NCBI GenBank assembly: GCA_038326025.1
Contig: JBBQJP010000012.1
Coordinates: 1-64,000 of the forward strand
Reading direction: 5' to 3'
DNA from: CAISIP01 sp038326025
GTDB taxonomy: Bacteria; Pseudomonadota; Gammaproteobacteria; Burkholderiales; Burkholderiaceae_C
Length of the DNA stretch: 64,000 nt
The notes beneath the pieces were generated by a model. That model did not search any database, was not told the DNA's origin, and saw only the letters and a list, made by a program, of their open reading frames with translations. Numbering within the stretch: position 1 is the first letter of the stretch; each line of letters begins with the position of its first letter. The translations under genes and the position numbers were made by a program. Below, piece after piece: positions 20,850 to 29,785 of this stretch.

Positions 20850-21752
20850 ATGTCCCTGCCCTACCTGCAACTGGTCGCCCTGTCTGCCTTGTGGGGGACT
20901 TCCTTCATGTTCACCCGATTCGCAGCACCACTGCTCGGGCCGAATCTGCTGGCGGCGCTGCGCATGGGCATGGCCGCCATCGCGCTGGCCTGCATCATGC
21001 GGTGGCTGCGCTTGCCCTGGCCGATGGCGCACTGGCGCGAACTGACCTTGCTGGCACTGCTTGGCGTGGCCGCACCACATGCCATGTTCGCCTGGTCGGC
21101 ACTGTACATGCCAGCAGGATATGCGGCCTTGCTGTATGTGAGCGCGGTACTGTTCGGCGCTCTCGCATCAGCCTGGATGAAGGAAGAGACGCTGACCCGC
21201 TGGAAACTGGCCGGTTGTGTGCTGGGTATTGTCGGCGCCGCGCTGGTGGTGCAACTCGGACCCATCCAACCCACGCCGCGGTTGCTGCTGGCGGTACTGA
21301 TCACCGTAGTCGGAGCGGCTGTTTCCGGCATGTCCACCCCTTTGCTCAAGCGCGCGGTCAAACGCATGGAGCCACTGGCTATCACCGCCGCGATGCACGC
21401 CATCGCTTTTCTGATGCTGTTGCCCGGTGCCTTGGTCGAGTTGCCAAGGGCCCGCTTCGAGCTTCACGCGCTGGCCGCGGTATTCGTGATGGGAACCTTC
21501 ACCTCCGGCGTCGCATGGTGGATGTATGCACGCCTCATGCGCCACCTGTCGCCATTGGCCGGGCTGAGTTCGACCTTCATGATTACCGGCTTCGGCGTGT
21601 TGTGGGCCGTGCTGTTTCTTGGTGAGAAGGTCGACAGCGGCCTGTACCTGGGCGGCAGCCTGCTGTTGCTGTCGTGCTTGCTGGTCTCGGGTATCGATCC
21701 GCGCCAGCTGCTAAGGACATTGCTGTCGCGGCTGCGCACACAGCAGACATGA
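20850..21752 (+). CDS. EamA-family (DMT) permease, first of a tandem pair
   Basis: A 300-residue inner-membrane protein with ten hydrophobic segments in two EamA repeats, as in drug/metabolite transporter superfamily exporters. The start SLPYLQLVALSALWGTSF and the loop LGPIQPTPRLLLAVLIT have direct counterparts in the next gene, so the two arose by duplication. The substrate is unknown; family members export amino acids, purines or other metabolites. An earlier in-frame start exists but adds only non-hydrophobic sequence. Confidence 0.88.
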   Translation: MSLPYLQLVALSALWGTSFMFTRFAAPLLGPNLLAALRMGMAAIALACIMRWLRLPWPMAHWRELTLLALLGVAAPHAMFAWSALYMPAGYAALLYVSAVLFGALASAWMKEETLTRWKLAGCVLGIVGAALVVQLGPIQPTPRLLLAVLITVVGAAVSGMSTPLLKRAVKRMEPLAITAAMHAIAFLMLLPGALVELPRARFELHALAAVFVMGTFTSGVAWWMYARLMRHLSPLAGLSSTFMITGFGVLWAVLFLGEKVDSGLYLGGSLLLLSCLLVSGIDPRQLLRTLLSRLRTQQT

Positions 21753-21813
21753 CACCGCGCCGTTGCGGCGAGCTCCGCCAGGGCGCGGGACAATGGCCCA
21801 CAATCGGTCCTTC

Positions 21814-22713
21814 ATGCAGAACAAGTATTTCGCACAGCTTGCGGCCTTGTCGATTCTGTGGGGAGCCACGTTTCTCTTCACCCGGGTCGCTACTCCCGAT
21901 ATCGGCCCCAGTCTGACAGCCGCCGGACGGATCGGCCTGGGCGCGGTAACGCTGGCCCTGATCATGGCGTTCACGCGTCAGCGCTGGCCCTGGGAACACT
22001 GGCGCGCGCTGACCGTGCTGGCCGCACTGAGCATCGCGGGGCCCCACTTCCTGTTTGCGTGGTCGTCGCAGTTCTTGCCGGCCGGTTACAGCGCGGTGCT
22101 CAGCGTGACCTCGGTGATGTTCGGCACCTTCACATCGGCCTGGTTGCGCGAAGACATACTGACCCGGTCCAAGGTCTTCGGATGCATCGCCGGTTTTGCC
22201 GGTGTGGCCTTGGTGGTGCAGCTCGGACCGATGCGGCCCACACAGGAACTGGTGGTGGCTGCCTTGATCGCGATATGCGGGTCGGCCCTGTCCGGCGCCT
22301 CGGCACCGTTGCTCAAGCGCGCCACCAAAAAAATGGAGCCGCTGGCGATCACCGCCGTGTTGCACGTGTTCGCCTTCGTGCTGCTGCTGCCAAGCGCGGC
22401 ATGGACGCTGCCGGATGCACATTTCACCAGCGGCGCGTTGCTATCGGTGGCGATCATGGGTATCTTCACGTCCGGCCTGGCCTACTGGCAATACATTCGC
22501 ATCGTGCAAAAGGTCAGCCCGGTGGCGGCGCTGAGCTCGACCTTCATGGCCACGATCTCGGGGATCGTCTGGGGTCATCTGGTACTGGATGAAGCATTTA
22601 CCGGCGCCACTTACGTCGGCGGCCTGCTGGTGCTGTCGGCGACTGTCCTGATAACCGGGTTCAATCCGTGGCGCCGCCCGCCGATGCCGCCACTTCCCCC
22701 CGCCAGCCGCTGA
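21814..22713 (+). CDS. EamA-family (DMT) permease, second of a tandem pair
   Basis: A 299-residue, ten-segment EamA permease closely similar to the preceding gene along its length. Paired segments include ALSILWGATFLFTR here against ALSALWGTSFMFTR there, and LVVQLGPMRPT against LVVQLGPIQPT. ATG at 21814 is chosen because it aligns with the paralogue's start; ATG at 21793 is possible. It follows 61 bp after the first copy. It may be a separate transporter with shifted substrate or part of a heteromeric pair. Confidence 0.87.
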   Translation: MQNKYFAQLAALSILWGATFLFTRVATPDIGPSLTAAGRIGLGAVTLALIMAFTRQRWPWEHWRALTVLAALSIAGPHFLFAWSSQFLPAGYSAVLSVTSVMFGTFTSAWLREDILTRSKVFGCIAGFAGVALVVQLGPMRPTQELVVAALIAICGSALSGASAPLLKRATKKMEPLAITAVLHVFAFVLLLPSAAWTLPDAHFTSGALLSVAIMGIFTSGLAYWQYIRIVQKVSPVAALSSTFMATISGIVWGHLVLDEAFTGATYVGGLLVLSATVLITGFNPWRRPPMPPLPPASR

Positions 22714-22740
22714 CACCGGTCCGCGCGCGATTCCGCAGGA

Positions 22741-23838
22741 CTACTGCGCCTGCGCCCCGATAGGCGGCAAGGCCACGGACACGTCGGCATTCTGCGCGCG
22801 GTGGCGCAATACATGGTCAATCACCACCAGCGCCAACATAGCTTCAGCAATCGGCGTCGCGCGTATGCCCACACACGGGTCATGCCGTCCCTTGGTGCGG
22901 ACCTCGGTGCTGCGGCCTTCGATATCGATTGATTCGCGCGGCGACAGGATGGAACTGGTGGGCTTGATCGCGATCGAGACCTCGAGGTCCTGTCCACTGG
23001 TAATGCCGCCAAGCGTTCCGCCGGCGTTGTTGCTGCGAAATCCTTCCGGCGACAACGAATCGCCATGGGTCGTGCCGCGTTGCGCCACACTGGCAAATCC
23101 GGCGCCGATCTCGACACCCTTGACCGCATTGATGCCCATCATCGCGTAGGCGATGTCGGCATCCATCTTGTCGAACAGCGGTTCGCCCAGCCCCACCGGC
23201 ACACAACTGGCACTGACGCGGATGCGCGCCCCGCAGGAGTCACCCGACTTGCGTAGCGCCTCGATGTAGGTCTCCAGTGCCGACACGTCGGCCACCGGCG
23301 CAAAGAACGGATTGCGCGGCACATGCTCCCAAGCCTCGAAGCTTATCGGCAACTCGCCGATCTGGGTCATGCAACCGCGAAACACCGTGCCATATTTTTC
23401 GAGCAACCACTTCTTGGCCACGGCACCGGCCGCCACCATCGGCGCCGTCAGCCGGGCAGATGAACGCCCGCCGCCACGTGGATCGCGTATGCCGTATTTC
23501 TGGAAATAGCTGTAGTCGGCATGGCCGGGCCGGAAAGTCTGCAGGATGCTGCCGTAATCCTTGCTGCGCTGGTCGGTGTTGCGGATCAGCAGCGCGATCG
23601 GCGTGCCGGTGGTCTTGCCTTCGTACACGCCGCTGAGGATCTCGACCGCATCGGGTTCGTTGCGTTGGGTGACAAATTTCGAGGTGCCGGGTCGGCGTCG
23701 ATCGAGGTCGCCCTGGATGTCGGCCTCGCTCAGCGCCATCCCGGGTGGGCAACCGTCGATGACGCAACCGATGGCAGGCCCGTGCGATTCGCCGAAATTC
23801 GTGACGGCGAACAGCTGCCCGAAAGTATTACCGCTCAT
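22741..23838 (-). CDS. aroC: Chorismate synthase
   Basis: A 365-residue FMN-dependent chorismate synthase, which makes chorismate from EPSP in the last common step of aromatic synthesis. All signatures are present: GESHGPAIGCVIDGCPPG near the N-terminus, the RDPRGGGRSSARLT phosphate/FMN segment near residue 120, and RHDPCVGIRATPIAEAM near residue 320. The start overlaps the CBS gene's stop by 4 bp, so the two are translationally coupled. Confidence 0.97.
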   Translation of the reverse strand: MSGNTFGQLFAVTNFGESHGPAIGCVIDGCPPGMALSEADIQGDLDRRRPGTSKFVTQRNEPDAVEILSGVYEGKTTGTPIALLIRNTDQRSKDYGSILQTFRPGHADYSYFQKYGIRDPRGGGRSSARLTAPMVAAGAVAKKWLLEKYGTVFRGCMTQIGELPISFEAWEHVPRNPFFAPVADVSALETYIEALRKSGDSCGARIRVSASCVPVGLGEPLFDKMDADIAYAMMGINAVKGVEIGAGFASVAQRGTTHGDSLSPEGFRSNNAGGTLGGITSGQDLEVSIAIKPTSSILSPRESIDIEGRSTEVRTKGRHDPCVGIRATPIAEAMLALVVIDHVLRHRAQNADVSVALPPIGAQAQ

Positions 23839-24293
23839 GGTGTACCAGGAATGCCGTCTTGATCCGGCCAGTCGCGGATATAGGCTTTGAGCATCTTGTT
23901 CTCGAAGTTCTGGCTGTCGACAACCGCCTTGGCGACGTCGTAGAAGCTCACGACACCCATCAGCATCATGTTGTCAATTACCGGCAGGTATCTCGCGTGG
24001 TGGTCGAGCATCATGCGGCGCACCTCGTCGAGTTCGGTTCCCATGGTGCAGATCAGTGGCGCGTCGTCCATCGCCGCGCGCACCGAACCCGTGCCCACCT
24101 GGCCGCCATTGCGTGCCACGGTCTGGATCACCTCGCGAAAGGTCAACATGCCCACCAGGTCACTGCGATCCATCACGACCAGGGAGCCGATGTCCTTTTC
24201 GGCCATCACGGTCACCGCCTGCGCCAGGCGTTCATCGGACTTGACAGTGTAAAGCGTGCCGCCCTTGACACGCAAAATATCGCTGACTTTCAT
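23835..24293 (-). CDS. Tandem CBS-domain protein
   Basis: A 152-residue protein consisting of a CBS pair: first domain about residues 8-62 (with DIGSLVVMDRSDLVGMLTFREV), second about 75-130 (with HHARYLPVIDNMMLMGVVSFYDV). Such free-standing pairs bind adenine nucleotides and act as energy sensors. An AAGGAG site precedes ATG 24293. It overlaps aroC, but a role in aromatic synthesis is only suggested by position. Divergent from metY. Confidence 0.88.
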   Translation of the reverse strand: MKVSDILRVKGGTLYTVKSDERLAQAVTVMAEKDIGSLVVMDRSDLVGMLTFREVIQTVARNGGQVGTGSVRAAMDDAPLICTMGTELDEVRRMMLDHHARYLPVIDNMMLMGVVSFYDVAKAVVDSQNFENKMLKAYIRDWPDQDGIPGTP

Positions 24294-24354
24294 GCTGCTC
24301 TCCTTGGGGTGAATATAGCCCACAATAAGGCCTGGAGCCGGTGTTGCCTGGCTA

Positions 24355-24425
24355 TGGCGGCGACAGAACGACCCAGCAACCACCTCGGCCGTGCCGCAGT
24401 GGTGCTTCGGCCCTGCCGTCAGCCC
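24355..24425 (+). promoter_or_regulatory. Candidate SAM-riboswitch-like hairpin upstream of metY
   Basis: In the 181-bp leader of metY, GCAACC (24376-24381) and GGTGC (24401-24405) flank a two-part hairpin: ACCAC (24379-24383) pairs with GTGGT (24399-24403), and CGGC (24386-24389) with GCCG (24393-24396). In SAM-I/IV riboswitches, GCAACC and GGUGC flank a hairpin in this way, and metY is a common target. I cannot identify the kink-turn or pseudoknot partners, so this is a candidate only. Confidence 0.28.
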
Positions 24426-24474
24426 CGCCACAGGCAATCCATCCGCATCGAACAACACCTACTGGAGACCTTGC

Positions 24475-25788
24475 ATGCCCGGATATTCCGACCCCGGCTT
24501 CGACACGCTGGCATTACACGCCGGCGCGGCGCCCGACCCCAGCACCGGCGCGCGTGCCGTGCCGATCCACCTGAGCACCTCGTTCGTATTCGAATCCAGT
24601 GACCAGGCCGCCGCGCTGTTCAACCTGGAACGTGCCGGCCACGTCTACTCGCGCATCAGCAACCCAACGAATGCGGTACTGGAACAGCGCGTCTCGGCAC
24701 TCGAAGGCGGCATCGGCGCCATCACCACGGCCAGCGGGCAGGCGGCCCTGCACCTGACCATTGCCACACTGATGGGCGCCGGTTCGCACATCGTCGCATC
24801 CACCGCACTGTATGGTGGCTCGCAGAATCTGCTGCACTACACGATGCGCCGCTTCGGCATCGACACCAGCTTCGTCAAACCCGGCGACATCGACGGCTGG
24901 CGCGCCGCGGTGCGACCGAACACCAAGCTTTTCTTCGGCGAGACCGTCGGCAATCCGGGCCTCGACGTGCTGGACATCGCGACCGTCTCGGCGATCGCAC
25001 ACGAGGCCGGCGTGCCGCTGCTGGTCGACTCGACGCTGACCACACCCTGGCTGCTTAAGCCGCTTGAGCATGGCGCCGACCTGGTCTACCACTCGGCGAC
25101 CAAGTTCCTCAGCGGCCACGGCACGGTGATCGCCGGCATCGTCGTCGACGGCGGCAGCTTCGACTGGGCTGCGTCAAATGCGGCCAATGGCAAGTTCGCC
25201 GAGTTGGCCGAGCCGTACGAAGGCTTTCACAACATGGTGTTCACTGACGAGTCCACGGTAGGCGCCTTCCTGCTGCGCGCACGGCGCGAAGGCCTGCGTG
25301 ACTTCGGCGCCTGCCTGAGCCCGCACTCGGCCTGGCTGGTGCTGCAAGGCATCGAGACGCTGGGCCTGCGCATGGCGCGACATATGGACAACACCGCCAA
25401 GGTGGTTCAATACCTGGCCAGCCACGCGTTCGTGTCGCGGGTCGGACATCCGCTGCTCGAATCCCACCCCAGCTACGCGCTGGCGCAAAAGCTGCTGCCA
25501 CGCGGCGCCGGCTCGGTGTTCAGCTTCGACCTCAAGGGCAGCCGGGAGCAAGGCAAGGCCTTTGTCGACGCCTTGCAGGTGTTCAGCCATCTGGCCAACG
25601 TTGGCGACTGCCGCTCGCTGGTGATCCATCCGGCCAGCACCACCCATTTCCGCATGAGCGACGACGCACTGGCACTGGGCGGCATCACCCAGGGCACGAT
25701 CCGCCTGTCGATCGGCCTCGAAGACCCTGCCGACCTGCTGGAAGACCTCAAACGCGCACTGCGCGCCGCAGAAAAGGCAGGTGTTTGA
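24475..25788 (+). CDS. metY: O-acetylhomoserine sulfhydrylase / aminocarboxypropyltransferase
   Basis: A 437-residue PLP enzyme of the Cys/Met metabolism family, of the length typical for MetY. It makes homocysteine from O-acetylhomoserine and sulfide in the cytoplasm. Landmarks are the N-terminal GFDTLALHAG, the substrate/PLP-phosphate loop YSRISNPTNAVLE, and the PLP lysine in HSATKFLSGHGT. A GGAGACC ribosome site precedes ATG 24475. The stop overlaps the next ATG by one base (TGATG), so the downstream hydrolase is translationally coupled. Confidence 0.92.
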   Translation: MPGYSDPGFDTLALHAGAAPDPSTGARAVPIHLSTSFVFESSDQAAALFNLERAGHVYSRISNPTNAVLEQRVSALEGGIGAITTASGQAALHLTIATLMGAGSHIVASTALYGGSQNLLHYTMRRFGIDTSFVKPGDIDGWRAAVRPNTKLFFGETVGNPGLDVLDIATVSAIAHEAGVPLLVDSTLTTPWLLKPLEHGADLVYHSATKFLSGHGTVIAGIVVDGGSFDWAASNAANGKFAELAEPYEGFHNMVFTDESTVGAFLLRARREGLRDFGACLSPHSAWLVLQGIETLGLRMARHMDNTAKVVQYLASHAFVSRVGHPLLESHPSYALAQKLLPRGAGSVFSFDLKGSREQGKAFVDALQVFSHLANVGDCRSLVIHPASTTHFRMSDDALALGGITQGTIRLSIGLEDPADLLEDLKRALRAAEKAGV

Positions 25789-26594
25789 TGGACCTCTCAG
25801 TCAACGGCAGCAAGACCTTCTGCTACACCGGCGGCAAAGTTTTCGACCCCGCCAAACCGACCGCTGTCTTCATCCATGGCGTGCTCAATGACCACAGTGT
25901 CTGGATCCTGCAGACCCGTTATCTGGCCCACCATGGCTGGAACGTTCTGGCGGTTGACCTGCCCGGCCATGGCCAAAGTGGCGGCGACCCGCCGGCCAGC
26001 GTCGAAGCTGCCAGCGATTTTGTACTGGCGCTGATGGACGCAGCCGGCGTGGCTAAAGCGGCGCTGATCGGCCACAGCTTCGGCTCGCTCATCGCACTGG
26101 AGACAGCCGCGCGCGCTCCCGACCGGGTCAGCCACCTGGTGCTGGTGGGTACGGCATTCCCGTTGAAGGTCGCCCCAGCACTGATGGAAGCTTCGCAGAA
26201 CAATCCGGAAAAGGCCATTGCCATGGTCAACACCTTTTCGCACTCCACGCTGGCGCCGCCACCGTCGTCGCTGGGCCCGGGCACCTGGGTCTACGGCAGC
26301 CACAGGGCACTGATGCGCCGCCTGCTGGCGCGCAACCCGCGGGTCAATATCTTCCATGTCGGCTTCAAGGCCTGCGATTCATATGCCGGCGGTGATGCGG
26401 CAATGGCCAAGGTGACAGCCCCCACACTGTTCGTGCTGGGCCGGGGCGACCAGATGGCACCGGTCAAGGCCGCCCAGTCGCTGGTGCGCGCGGCCGCGCA
26501 CGGCGAGGTCGTCATAGTGCCGGGTGGGCACAACATGATGGCCGAGTCGCCCGACGCGGTGCTCAAGGCCATGAAAGACTTTCTGGGCACATGA
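25788..26594 (+). CDS. Alpha/beta-fold hydrolase
   Basis: A 268-residue alpha/beta hydrolase. The oxyanion segment is FIHGVLNDHSVW, the nucleophile elbow is GHSFGS (serine), the acid lies in VLGRGDQMAP and the catalytic histidine in GGHNMMAES. The family includes esterases, peroxidases and C-C hydrolases; the substrate is unknown. It is coupled to both neighbours (one-base overlap with metY, ATGA overlap with the P450), so all three should be made together. Confidence 0.88.
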   Translation: MDLSVNGSKTFCYTGGKVFDPAKPTAVFIHGVLNDHSVWILQTRYLAHHGWNVLAVDLPGHGQSGGDPPASVEAASDFVLALMDAAGVAKAALIGHSFGSLIALETAARAPDRVSHLVLVGTAFPLKVAPALMEASQNNPEKAIAMVNTFSHSTLAPPPSSLGPGTWVYGSHRALMRRLLARNPRVNIFHVGFKACDSYAGGDAAMAKVTAPTLFVLGRGDQMAPVKAAQSLVRAAAHGEVVIVPGGHNMMAESPDAVLKAMKDFLGT

Positions 26595-27937
26595 CAGCCG
26601 CGTCAAAACCGGTGATCACGCCTGCAATGGCGCCATCGCGCGCGCGCGAAATCGCCGACAGCTTCGACCTGCGGAACCTCCCGGCTGATTTCTACGGCAA
26701 CCCGTATCCGGTGTACGAACTGCTGCGCGCCGAGGCGCCGGTGCGCCGCATGCCCGACGACAGCTGGTTCTTGACGCGCTACGAAGACCTGGTCGCGGTC
26801 TACCGCGACGCGCACCGCTTCAGCTCGGACAAGAAGGTGGAATTCGCGCCTAAATACCTGCATCGCCCCTGGCAGGACGACGCCGCACGCGAAGATGATG
26901 CACCGCTGTTCGCGCACCATACCCATAGCCTGGTGTTCAACGACCCGCCGCTGCATACACGGGTGCGCAAGCTCATCATGGTGGCGCTGACCCGCCGGGC
27001 CATCCGCGAGATGGAGTCTGGTCTCGTGCGGCTGGTCGACCAACTGCTTGACACCATCGAGGATCAGGGTGGTGGCGATCTGATCGCCGACTTCGCCAGC
27101 GCCATCCCGGTCGAAGTCATCGGGAATCTGCTGGGTGTGCCGCATGCCGACCGTGCGCCGCTGAGGGGTTGGTCACTGGCGATTCTGGGCGCACTCGAAC
27201 CGGCACTCACACCCGAGCAGGAGGCTCTGGGCAACCGCAGCGTGTCCGAGTTCCTGGACTATCTGAGGCTGCTGGTGGCCGATCGGCGGCGCCATCCAGG
27301 CGACCCGGAACACGACGTGCTGACCCGACTGATCCAGGGCGAGGCCGGCGCTGCAGATGATCCTGACGGCGGCCGACTGTCCGAGGCCGAACTGCTGCAC
27401 AACTGCATCTTCATCCTCAATGCCGGCCACGAGACCACCACCAATCTGATCGGCAACGCACTGGCCTGCCTGCAGGACTGGCCCCACGCAAAGGCTGAAC
27501 TACTGGCGCGCATCGTGCGCTATCGCGACGATGCAGATCTGCTGGCACAACATATGGACGCGGCAGTCGATGAGTTCCTGCGCTTCGAGTCCTCCAACCA
27601 GTTGGGCAACCGTCGCGCCTTGACCGACTGCCAGATAGGTGGCGTTGACCTGCCCGCCGGTGCACTGCTCACCTTGTGCATAGCCGCAGCCAACCGCGAT
27701 CCGGCGCAATTTGCGCACGCCGATCAGCTCGATCTGAGACGCCGCGACAACCGGCATCTGGCGTTCGGATTCGGCATTCACCAGTGTGCGGGCATCAGCC
27801 TGGCGCGGCTCGAAGGCCGGATCGCGATCGGCCGCTTTCTGGAGCGATTCCCGGACTACCGGCTTACGCAAGCACCACTGCGGGGTGGGCGCGCGCGGTT
27901 CCGCGGCTTTGTCAACGCGCCGTTTGCAGTGTCCTGA
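26591..27937 (+). CDS. Cytochrome P450
   Basis: A 448-residue soluble bacterial P450. The I-helix oxygen-activation motif is ILNAGHETTTN. The K-helix ExxR region is EFLRFESSNQ, where the arginine follows EFL as in many class I bacterial enzymes. The haem-binding loop is FGFGIHQCAGISLAR with the cysteine thiolate ligand. The sequence LVFNDPPLHTRVRKL is the usual C-helix haem-propionate contact. No ferredoxin or reductase gene is adjacent, so electron partners are elsewhere. The start overlaps the hydrolase stop (ATGA). Confidence 0.93.
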   Translation: MTAASKPVITPAMAPSRAREIADSFDLRNLPADFYGNPYPVYELLRAEAPVRRMPDDSWFLTRYEDLVAVYRDAHRFSSDKKVEFAPKYLHRPWQDDAAREDDAPLFAHHTHSLVFNDPPLHTRVRKLIMVALTRRAIREMESGLVRLVDQLLDTIEDQGGGDLIADFASAIPVEVIGNLLGVPHADRAPLRGWSLAILGALEPALTPEQEALGNRSVSEFLDYLRLLVADRRRHPGDPEHDVLTRLIQGEAGAADDPDGGRLSEAELLHNCIFILNAGHETTTNLIGNALACLQDWPHAKAELLARIVRYRDDADLLAQHMDAAVDEFLRFESSNQLGNRRALTDCQIGGVDLPAGALLTLCIAAANRDPAQFAHADQLDLRRRDNRHLAFGFGIHQCAGISLARLEGRIAIGRFLERFPDYRLTQAPLRGGRARFRGFVNAPFAVS

Positions 27938-28131
27938 ACGCGCCGGACACCAGCGCCGCCATGTCGCACTTGGCGTGCCCGCTGCCGCCATTCGACATGT
28001 GCCATTTGTTACGGCGTGTTAAGGTTGCTCGTCTCGTAACCCATCATCGATCCCGGACGAATGGAAACGCAGGCATGCCGTGTTTGCGTTTCCGTTGTGG
28101 CCTGGGTTCGGTGGAATCCGGAGGCCCGAAA

Positions 28132-29763
28132 TTGGCTGAAAAACACGACCCGATGGTGCCCCATGGCGCTGTCAGTCCGATCAACACCGACTACAAGATC
28201 GGCCAGGACAATATCGTCCTCCAACTGGGGCCGTTCGGCCTGGACATCCACAACCGGGTGTTCGCGATCTCCAGCCTGACGATCATTGCCTTCGTGTTGC
28301 TGACCCTGATGTTCCAGACCCAGGTCGAACCGATGTTCGGTGCTCTGCGCGGCTGGCTCACTTCCAACCTGGACTGGTTCTTCATCAGCGCCGGCAATAT
28401 TTTTGTCGTGGTCTGCATCGGTCTGGCGATCTCGCCGCTGGGCAAGGTACGCCTGGGCGGCACGTTGGCCAAGCCGGACTACAGCTACCTGGGCTGGTTC
28501 TCGATGTTGTTCGCCGCGGGCATGGGCATCGGCCTGATGTTCTACGGCGTATCAGAGCCGTTATCACATTTCGGCACCGCACTGGGCGGCACGACGGTCG
28601 AGAACGGTGTGCGCACCGACTGGGCGCCGCTGGGCGCTGCCGCCGGTGACGCGACCGCTGCCGCGCGCCTGGGCATGGCCGCGACGATCTTCCACTGGGC
28701 GCTGCACCCATGGGCCATCTACGCGATCCTGGCGCTGGGCCTGGCGCTGTTCTCGTTCAACAAGGGCTTGCCACTGACAATCCGCTCGGTGTTCTACCCG
28801 CTGCTGGGCGAACGTATCTGGGGTTGGCCAGGCCATATCGTCGATATCCTGGCGGTTCTGGCGACCATGTTCGGCCTGGCGACCTCCCTGGGCATCGGTG
28901 CCTCGCAGGCTGCCGCCGGCCTGAACTACCTGTTCGGCGTCTCGCTGGGTGATACGACCCAGATCGTGCTGGTGATCGGCATCACCGCAATCGCGCTGAC
29001 CTCGGTGCTGGCAGGCCTGGATGCAGGCGTCAAGCGACTGTCCGAAATCAACATGATCCTGGCCATCCTGCTGCTGGCGTTCGTGATTGCGGTGGGGCCG
29101 ACGCTGGCAATTGCCAGCGGCTTCTTCACCAACCTGGGCGCCTACATCGAGTACCTGCCTGCCTTGGCGAACCCGTTCGGTCGCGAAGACGCCAACTTCT
29201 CGCAGGGCTGGACCGCCTTCTACTGGGCCTGGTGGATCAGCTGGTCACCATTCGTGGGCATGTTCATCGCACGTGTGTCCCGCGGTCGCACGGTGCGCGA
29301 GTTCATCGTCTCGGTGCTGTTCGTGCCCTCGCTGGCCTGTGTGTTGTGGATGACCGTGTTTGGCGGCACTGCGATCTCGCAGGTGATCAACGACGGTTAC
29401 CGGGCTGTTGCAGAAGCAGCCCTGCCGTTGCAGTTGTTCCAGATGCTGGACGTGTTGCCGATGGCCCAGATCACCTCCTTCATCGGCATCGTGCTGGTGG
29501 TGGTGTTCTTCGTGACCTCATCCGACTCCGGCTCGCTGGTGATCGACGTGATCGCCGCCGGCGGCAAGGTAGACGCGCCCACACCACAGCGCGTGTTCTG
29601 GTGCGTGTTCGAAGGCCTGGTCGCCATTGCGCTGATCCTCGGTGGTGGCCTGGTGGCATTGCAGGCCATGGCGGTGTCGACCGGTTTTCCGTTCACGATC
29701 GTGTTGTTGATCGCGACGGTTGCCGTAGTCAAGGGCCTGGCCTCGGAACCTCGCGGCGTCTGA
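28132..29763 (+). CDS. BCCT-family betaine/carnitine/choline transporter
   Basis: A 543-residue, 12-segment transporter of the BCCT family. Segment 3 carries GMGIG in FAAGMGIGLMFYG, the form found in sodium-coupled betaine carriers such as BetP (proton-independent CaiT has a tryptophan there). The tryptophan box that binds the trimethylammonium group is YWAWWISWSPFVGMF, followed by the family signature ARVSRGRTVREF. A TTG at 28132 with GGAGG 7 bp upstream is the best start; ATG 28153 would also work. There is no long regulatory C-terminal tail, so activation like BetP osmosensing is unlikely. It is followed closely by the DUF294 and exonuclease genes. Confidence 0.92.
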   Translation: MAEKHDPMVPHGAVSPINTDYKIGQDNIVLQLGPFGLDIHNRVFAISSLTIIAFVLLTLMFQTQVEPMFGALRGWLTSNLDWFFISAGNIFVVVCIGLAISPLGKVRLGGTLAKPDYSYLGWFSMLFAAGMGIGLMFYGVSEPLSHFGTALGGTTVENGVRTDWAPLGAAAGDATAAARLGMAATIFHWALHPWAIYAILALGLALFSFNKGLPLTIRSVFYPLLGERIWGWPGHIVDILAVLATMFGLATSLGIGASQAAAGLNYLFGVSLGDTTQIVLVIGITAIALTSVLAGLDAGVKRLSEINMILAILLLAFVIAVGPTLAIASGFFTNLGAYIEYLPALANPFGREDANFSQGWTAFYWAWWISWSPFVGMFIARVSRGRTVREFIVSVLFVPSLACVLWMTVFGGTAISQVINDGYRAVAEAALPLQLFQMLDVLPMAQITSFIGIVLVVVFFVTSSDSGSLVIDVIAAGGKVDAPTPQRVFWCVFEGLVAIALILGGGLVALQAMAVSTGFPFTIVLLIATVAVVKGLASEPRGV

Positions 29764-29785
29764 TCCGGCCCAACGGCGGTACGCG

